Shown: piece after piece, positions 61,386 to 64,000 of the stretch
Layout of the letters: every line of letters starts with the position of its first letter
Numbering within the stretch: position 1 is the stretch's first letter
From: Chitinophagales bacterium
Lineage (GTDB): Bacteria > Bacteroidota > Bacteroidia > Chitinophagales > Chitinophagaceae
Direction of reading: 5' to 3'
Length of the DNA stretch: 64,000 nt
NCBI GenBank assembly: GCA_015655015.1
Contig: JAATFV010000036.1
Span: 1-64,000 of the forward strand
Notes under the pieces: generated by a model
Told to the model about the DNA's origin: nothing
The model's input: only the letters and a program-made list of their open reading frames with translations
The model's database searches: none
Program-made: the position numbers and the translations under genes

Positions 61386-63467
61386 ATGCCACAGGAAGAT
61401 CTGAAACAAAACGATAAATCTAACTTTCCCAGGTTCAGGCCCAGGGGGGATGATGATAATGGTTCGAGAAAAGGCCCTAAGTTCAGCATATATTGGATCT
61501 GGGGGATCATAGCCGCTGTATTGATCGGCTTTAACCTCTTTGGAGGTCTTTCCCCCGACGCCCGCCCTACCGACGAGCTGGAATTCCGCAAGAATATGCT
61601 GGCGAACGGGGATGTTGAAAAGATCGATCTTGTATCCAACAAGCAGCTGGTCCGGATTTATATCAAAAAGGACAGCCTTACAAAAGCGTACTATTCCGGT
61701 AAGATCAATAAGAACAACTGGCCCGGAGGCGTAAGCAAAGATGGTCCCCAGTTTGAGTTCAAGGTTTCGGATGTAAAGGATTATGAAAAGCTGTTAAGGG
61801 ATTATTTTACCAAAAATCCTTCACTGGAAGTTGCCATCAATTCCAAGTCGGAGGGAGAATGGTTTGGTCCCCTGCTCAATTTCCTGCTTCCTTTACTGAT
61901 TATAGTGCTTATCTGGGTCATGCTCATGCGAAAGATGGGCGGTCAGGCCGGCAGCGGCGGTCCGGGCGGCATCTTCAATATCGGCAAATCAAAAGCAACG
62001 CTGTTTGATAAGGGTACGAAGGTCACGATCACCTTTAATGATGTGGCTGGTCTGGATGAAGCGAAAGTAGAGGTGATGGAGATCGTTGACTTCTTGAAGA
62101 ATCCAAAAAAATATACGGCGCTCGGCGGAAAGATACCCAAGGGAGCCTTACTGGTAGGACCTCCCGGAACAGGAAAGACCTTGCTGGCAAAAGCGATGGC
62201 AGGTGAGGCCCAGGTGCCTTTCTTCTCCATGAGCGGCTCTGACTTTGTCGAATTATTCGTGGGGGTAGGCGCCAGCCGGGTACGGGATCTTTTCAAACAG
62301 GCAAGGGAAAAAGCCCCCTGTATCATCTTTATCGATGAGATAGATGCCATCGGCCGTGCAAGAGGTAAGAATGCCATCATGAGCAATGATGAAAGAGAAA
62401 GCACTTTAAATCAGCTGCTGGTGGAAATGGACGGTTTTGGCGGAGATAGCGGGATCATTGTGCTCGCAGCGACCAATCGGCCGGATGTGCTGGATACTGC
62501 TCTTTTGCGCCCGGGTCGTTTCGACAGGCAGATCTCCATTGACAAGCCCGATCTGAAAGGCCGCGAAGCAATCTTCAAAGTACACCTGAAACCGATCAAG
62601 ATCTCCAGCAAGCTGGATATTCATAAGCTGGCAGAACAAACACCGGGTTTTGCCGGCGCCGATATAGCCAACGTCTGTAACGAAGCCGCCCTGATCGCTG
62701 CCAGGAAAGGAAAGGATAATGTAGAAATGGAAGATTTCCAGGATGCAGTGGACAGGGTGATTGGCGGGTTGGAAAAGAAGAATAAGATCATTTCCCCTGA
62801 CGAGAAAAGGATCATCGCCTACCATGAGGCAGGACACGCTATTTGCGGCTGGTACCTGGAACATGCATATCCGCTGCTGAAAGTCACTATCGTTCCCAGA
62901 GGGGTGGCTGCGCTGGGATATGCGCAATACACGCCGAAAGAGCAATATCTCTATAATACGGACCAGCTTTTCGATCAGATCTGTATGACCCTCGGCGGAC
63001 GGGCCAGCGAAGAGCTGAATTTCGGAAAAATATCCACGGGCGCCCAGAACGATCTGCAACAGATCACCCGGATAGCTTATTCCATGGTAACCGTATATGG
63101 GATGAATGATAAGGTGGGAAATGTGAGCTTTTATGATCCGGCCGCAGAGAACTCTTTCACCAAACCTTACTCGGAAGAGACTTCGAAGATAATAGATGAA
63201 GAGGTGCGTAAGCTGATCGACAAGGCCTTCGTTGCCACCAAGGCGCTCCTGACCGAAAAAAGTAAAGAGGTGACGATGCTGGCGGAGGCGCTGCTGCTGA
63301 AGGAAGTGCTGTTCCAGAGCGATGTGGAGACCCTGATCGGCAAACGGCCCTACGAGGAAAAACGGGCATTGGATGTTACAGAGCATGAAGAGGAGATCCA
63401 TCCGCTCGGCAGTAACGGAGTTCCTCCAGTGGTCATACTTCCCCCGGCTACAGAAGAAGTAAAATAG
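61386..63467 (+). CDS. ftsH: ATP-dependent zinc metalloprotease FtsH
   Basis: 693 residues. Two membrane helices (about 37-56 and 160-182) flank a periplasmic domain. The AAA domain has Walker A GPPGTGKT at about 258-265, Walker [16 protein letters not shown] and the SRH region [20 protein letters not shown]. The zinc motif HEAGH is at about 480-484. It degrades membrane and regulatory proteins from the inner membrane. Full length; the C-terminal tail is Pro/Glu rich. Confidence 0.97.
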   Translation: MPQEDLKQNDKSNFPRFRPRGDDDNGSRKGPKFSIYWIWGIIAAVLIGFNLFGGLSPDARPTDELEFRKNMLANGDVEKIDLVSNKQLVRIYIKKDSLTKAYYSGKINKNNWPGGVSKDGPQFEFKVSDVKDYEKLLRDYFTKNPSLEVAINSKSEGEWFGPLLNFLLPLLIIVLIWVMLMRKMGGQAGSGGPGGIFNIGKSKATLFDKGTKVTITFNDVAGLDEAKVEVMEIVDFLKNPKKYTALGGKIPKGALLVGPPGTGKTLLAKAMAGEAQVPFFSMSGSDFVELFVGVGASRVRDLFKQAREKAPCIIFIDEIDAIGRARGKNAIMSNDERESTLNQLLVEMDGFGGDSGIIVLAATNRPDVLDTALLRPGRFDRQISIDKPDLKGREAIFKVHLKPIKISSKLDIHKLAEQTPGFAGADIANVCNEAALIAARKGKDNVEMEDFQDAVDRVIGGLEKKNKIISPDEKRIIAYHEAGHAICGWYLEHAYPLLKVTIVPRGVAALGYAQYTPKEQYLYNTDQLFDQICMTLGGRASEELNFGKISTGAQNDLQQITRIAYSMVTVYGMNDKVGNVSFYDPAAENSFTKPYSEETSKIIDEEVRKLIDKAFVATKALLTEKSKEVTMLAEALLLKEVLFQSDVETLIGKRPYEEKRALDVTEHEEEIHPLGSNGVPPVVILPPATEEVK

Positions 63468-63469
63468 AT

Positions 63470-64000
63470 ATGAAGATATCCTCCTCAAAGGAAAATATTC
63501 TCAAAAAGATAAGGAAGGCGTTGAGTCAATCAACGCCTATTCCTTTTCCCCAAAGTGAGGGCAATCATTCCGTTTTTCAACCAGCGACCCAGGATCCCGA
63601 AATTGAATTTGCAGAACAGTTTACCCGGTTACAGGGAAAATTCATTTTTTGCGTCGATCACCAGGAATTGGTGGCGCAGCTGAATACATTGGTCAGCACC
63701 CGGAGCTGGAAAAAACTGTACTGCCGGGAAGAGCCCCTGAAGGCTACCTTGAAGACCTATCTCTTTGATGGTTTTGTAGAAACAGAATTGGCGGATTGTG
63801 ATGCCGCGGTCACCACCTGTGAACTGCTCGTGGCGAGGACAGGCAGTATCGTCATGAGCTCGGCCGGGCCCAGTGGCCGTACCGTCAGCGTATATGCTCC
63901 CATTCATATCTGTATCGCCTATACCGATCAATTGGTGTATGATATAAGGGACGGGCTGCAGATCCTGAAAGAGAAATACCAGCATCATCTCCCTTCCCTG
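63470..64000 (+). CDS. LUD-domain protein (LutC/YkgG-like), 3' end outside window
   Basis: The frame is open from ATG 63470, two bases after the ftsH stop, to the window end (177 codons). KENILKKIRKALS at the start and the later CDAAVTTCELLVARTGSIVMSS are typical of LUD/LutC proteins, which take part in lactate utilisation as LutABC subunits. Standing alone after ftsH, as I recall for related Bacteroidota, its role is unclear. The missing part should be only a short C-terminal segment. Confidence 0.78.
   Translation, partial: MKISSSKENILKKIRKALSQSTPIPFPQSEGNHSVFQPATQDPEIEFAEQFTRLQGKFIFCVDHQELVAQLNTLVSTRSWKKLYCREEPLKATLKTYLFDGFVETELADCDAAVTTCELLVARTGSIVMSSAGPSGRTVSVYAPIHICIAYTDQLVYDIRDGLQILKEKYQHHLPSL

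Noticed and set aside
62406..63488. Open frame of 360 codons on the minus strand opposite ftsH
   Set aside because: Antisense shadow of ftsH without recognisable motifs.
1..64000. tRNA, rRNA, CRISPR array, transposon or prophage genes
   Set aside because: I looked for CCA-ended cloverleafs, evenly spaced repeats, DDE or serine recombinase motifs and flanking inverted repeats and saw none I could support.

Overview
The window comes from a chromosome of a Bacteroidota bacterium, most likely family Chitinophagaceae or a close relative. The evidence is several promoters of the Bacteroidota type (TTTG plus TAnnTTTG), a CarB of about 940 residues without the usual C-terminal allosteric domain, an UpxY-type NusG paralogue at the head of a polysaccharide operon, exported proteins with short signal peptides ending in A-Q, a DUF4337 protein, and a birA-rsfS-ftsH-LUD gene order that I recall as typical of this group. 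I see no rRNA, tRNA, CRISPR array, transposase or phage gene.

Layout. (1) 1-7622 is mixed: a PLP aminotransferase, a 577-base gap with two terminator-capped structured RNA candidates, a Ro60/Rsr-type TROVE protein, a large secreted beta-helix protein, a small membrane protein and a NagX-like membrane acyltransferase. (2) 7680-49936 is one very long same-strand exopolysaccharide locus of about 39 genes, nearly all overlapping or separated by a few bases. It opens with a promoter, a leader containing a long intrinsic-terminator-like hairpin and the antiterminator UpxY. Export genes follow (Wza-like lipoprotein, Wzc-like tyrosine autokinase, Wzm/Wzt ABC transporter), then twelve glycosyltransferases, six SAM-dependent methyltransferases (three FkbM type), acyltransferases, a deacetylase, nucleotide-sugar genes, an AsnB amidotransferase, a Wzy-like polymerase, and a closing CpsB/YwqE-type phosphatase that would counter the Wzc kinase. 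(3) 50017-52218 is a compact photoregulation/isoprenoid unit: a CarH/LitR-like B12-binding MerR regulator, an ECF sigma factor and IPP isomerase. (4) 52203-64000 is mostly housekeeping: carB, an M23 peptidase, a peroxiredoxin, a decayed AAA-ATPase/DUF4143 remnant, birA, rsfS, ftsH and the start of a LUD-domain gene.

How the genes fit together. Gmd and Fcl make GDP-L-fucose for the GT11 fucosyltransferase. A WlbA/WlbB/WlbC-like trio should build a 2,3-diacetamido uronic acid, which AsnB could amidate, but the UDP-GlcNAc 6-dehydrogenase that would feed it is not in the window. Neither are a Wzx flippase or an initiating sugar-phosphate transferase. Wzt carries a C-terminal glycan-binding domain, and the many methyltransferases are plausible sources of a chain-end cap for it to recognise.

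The most unusual part is 40839-46371: a membrane acyltransferase, a fused 2-oxoacid dehydrogenase E1, a lipoyl/E2-like protein with a C-terminal zinc ribbon, and a single polypeptide joining an acyl-carrier-like domain, an AcpS-type phosphopantetheinyl transferase and a C-terminal membrane helix. I read it as a possible dedicated route from a 2-oxoacid to an acyl decoration on the glycan. The linkers of the E2-like and carrier proteins, and of the M23 peptidase, are built from in-frame tandem minisatellites of 18, 21 or 24 bases.
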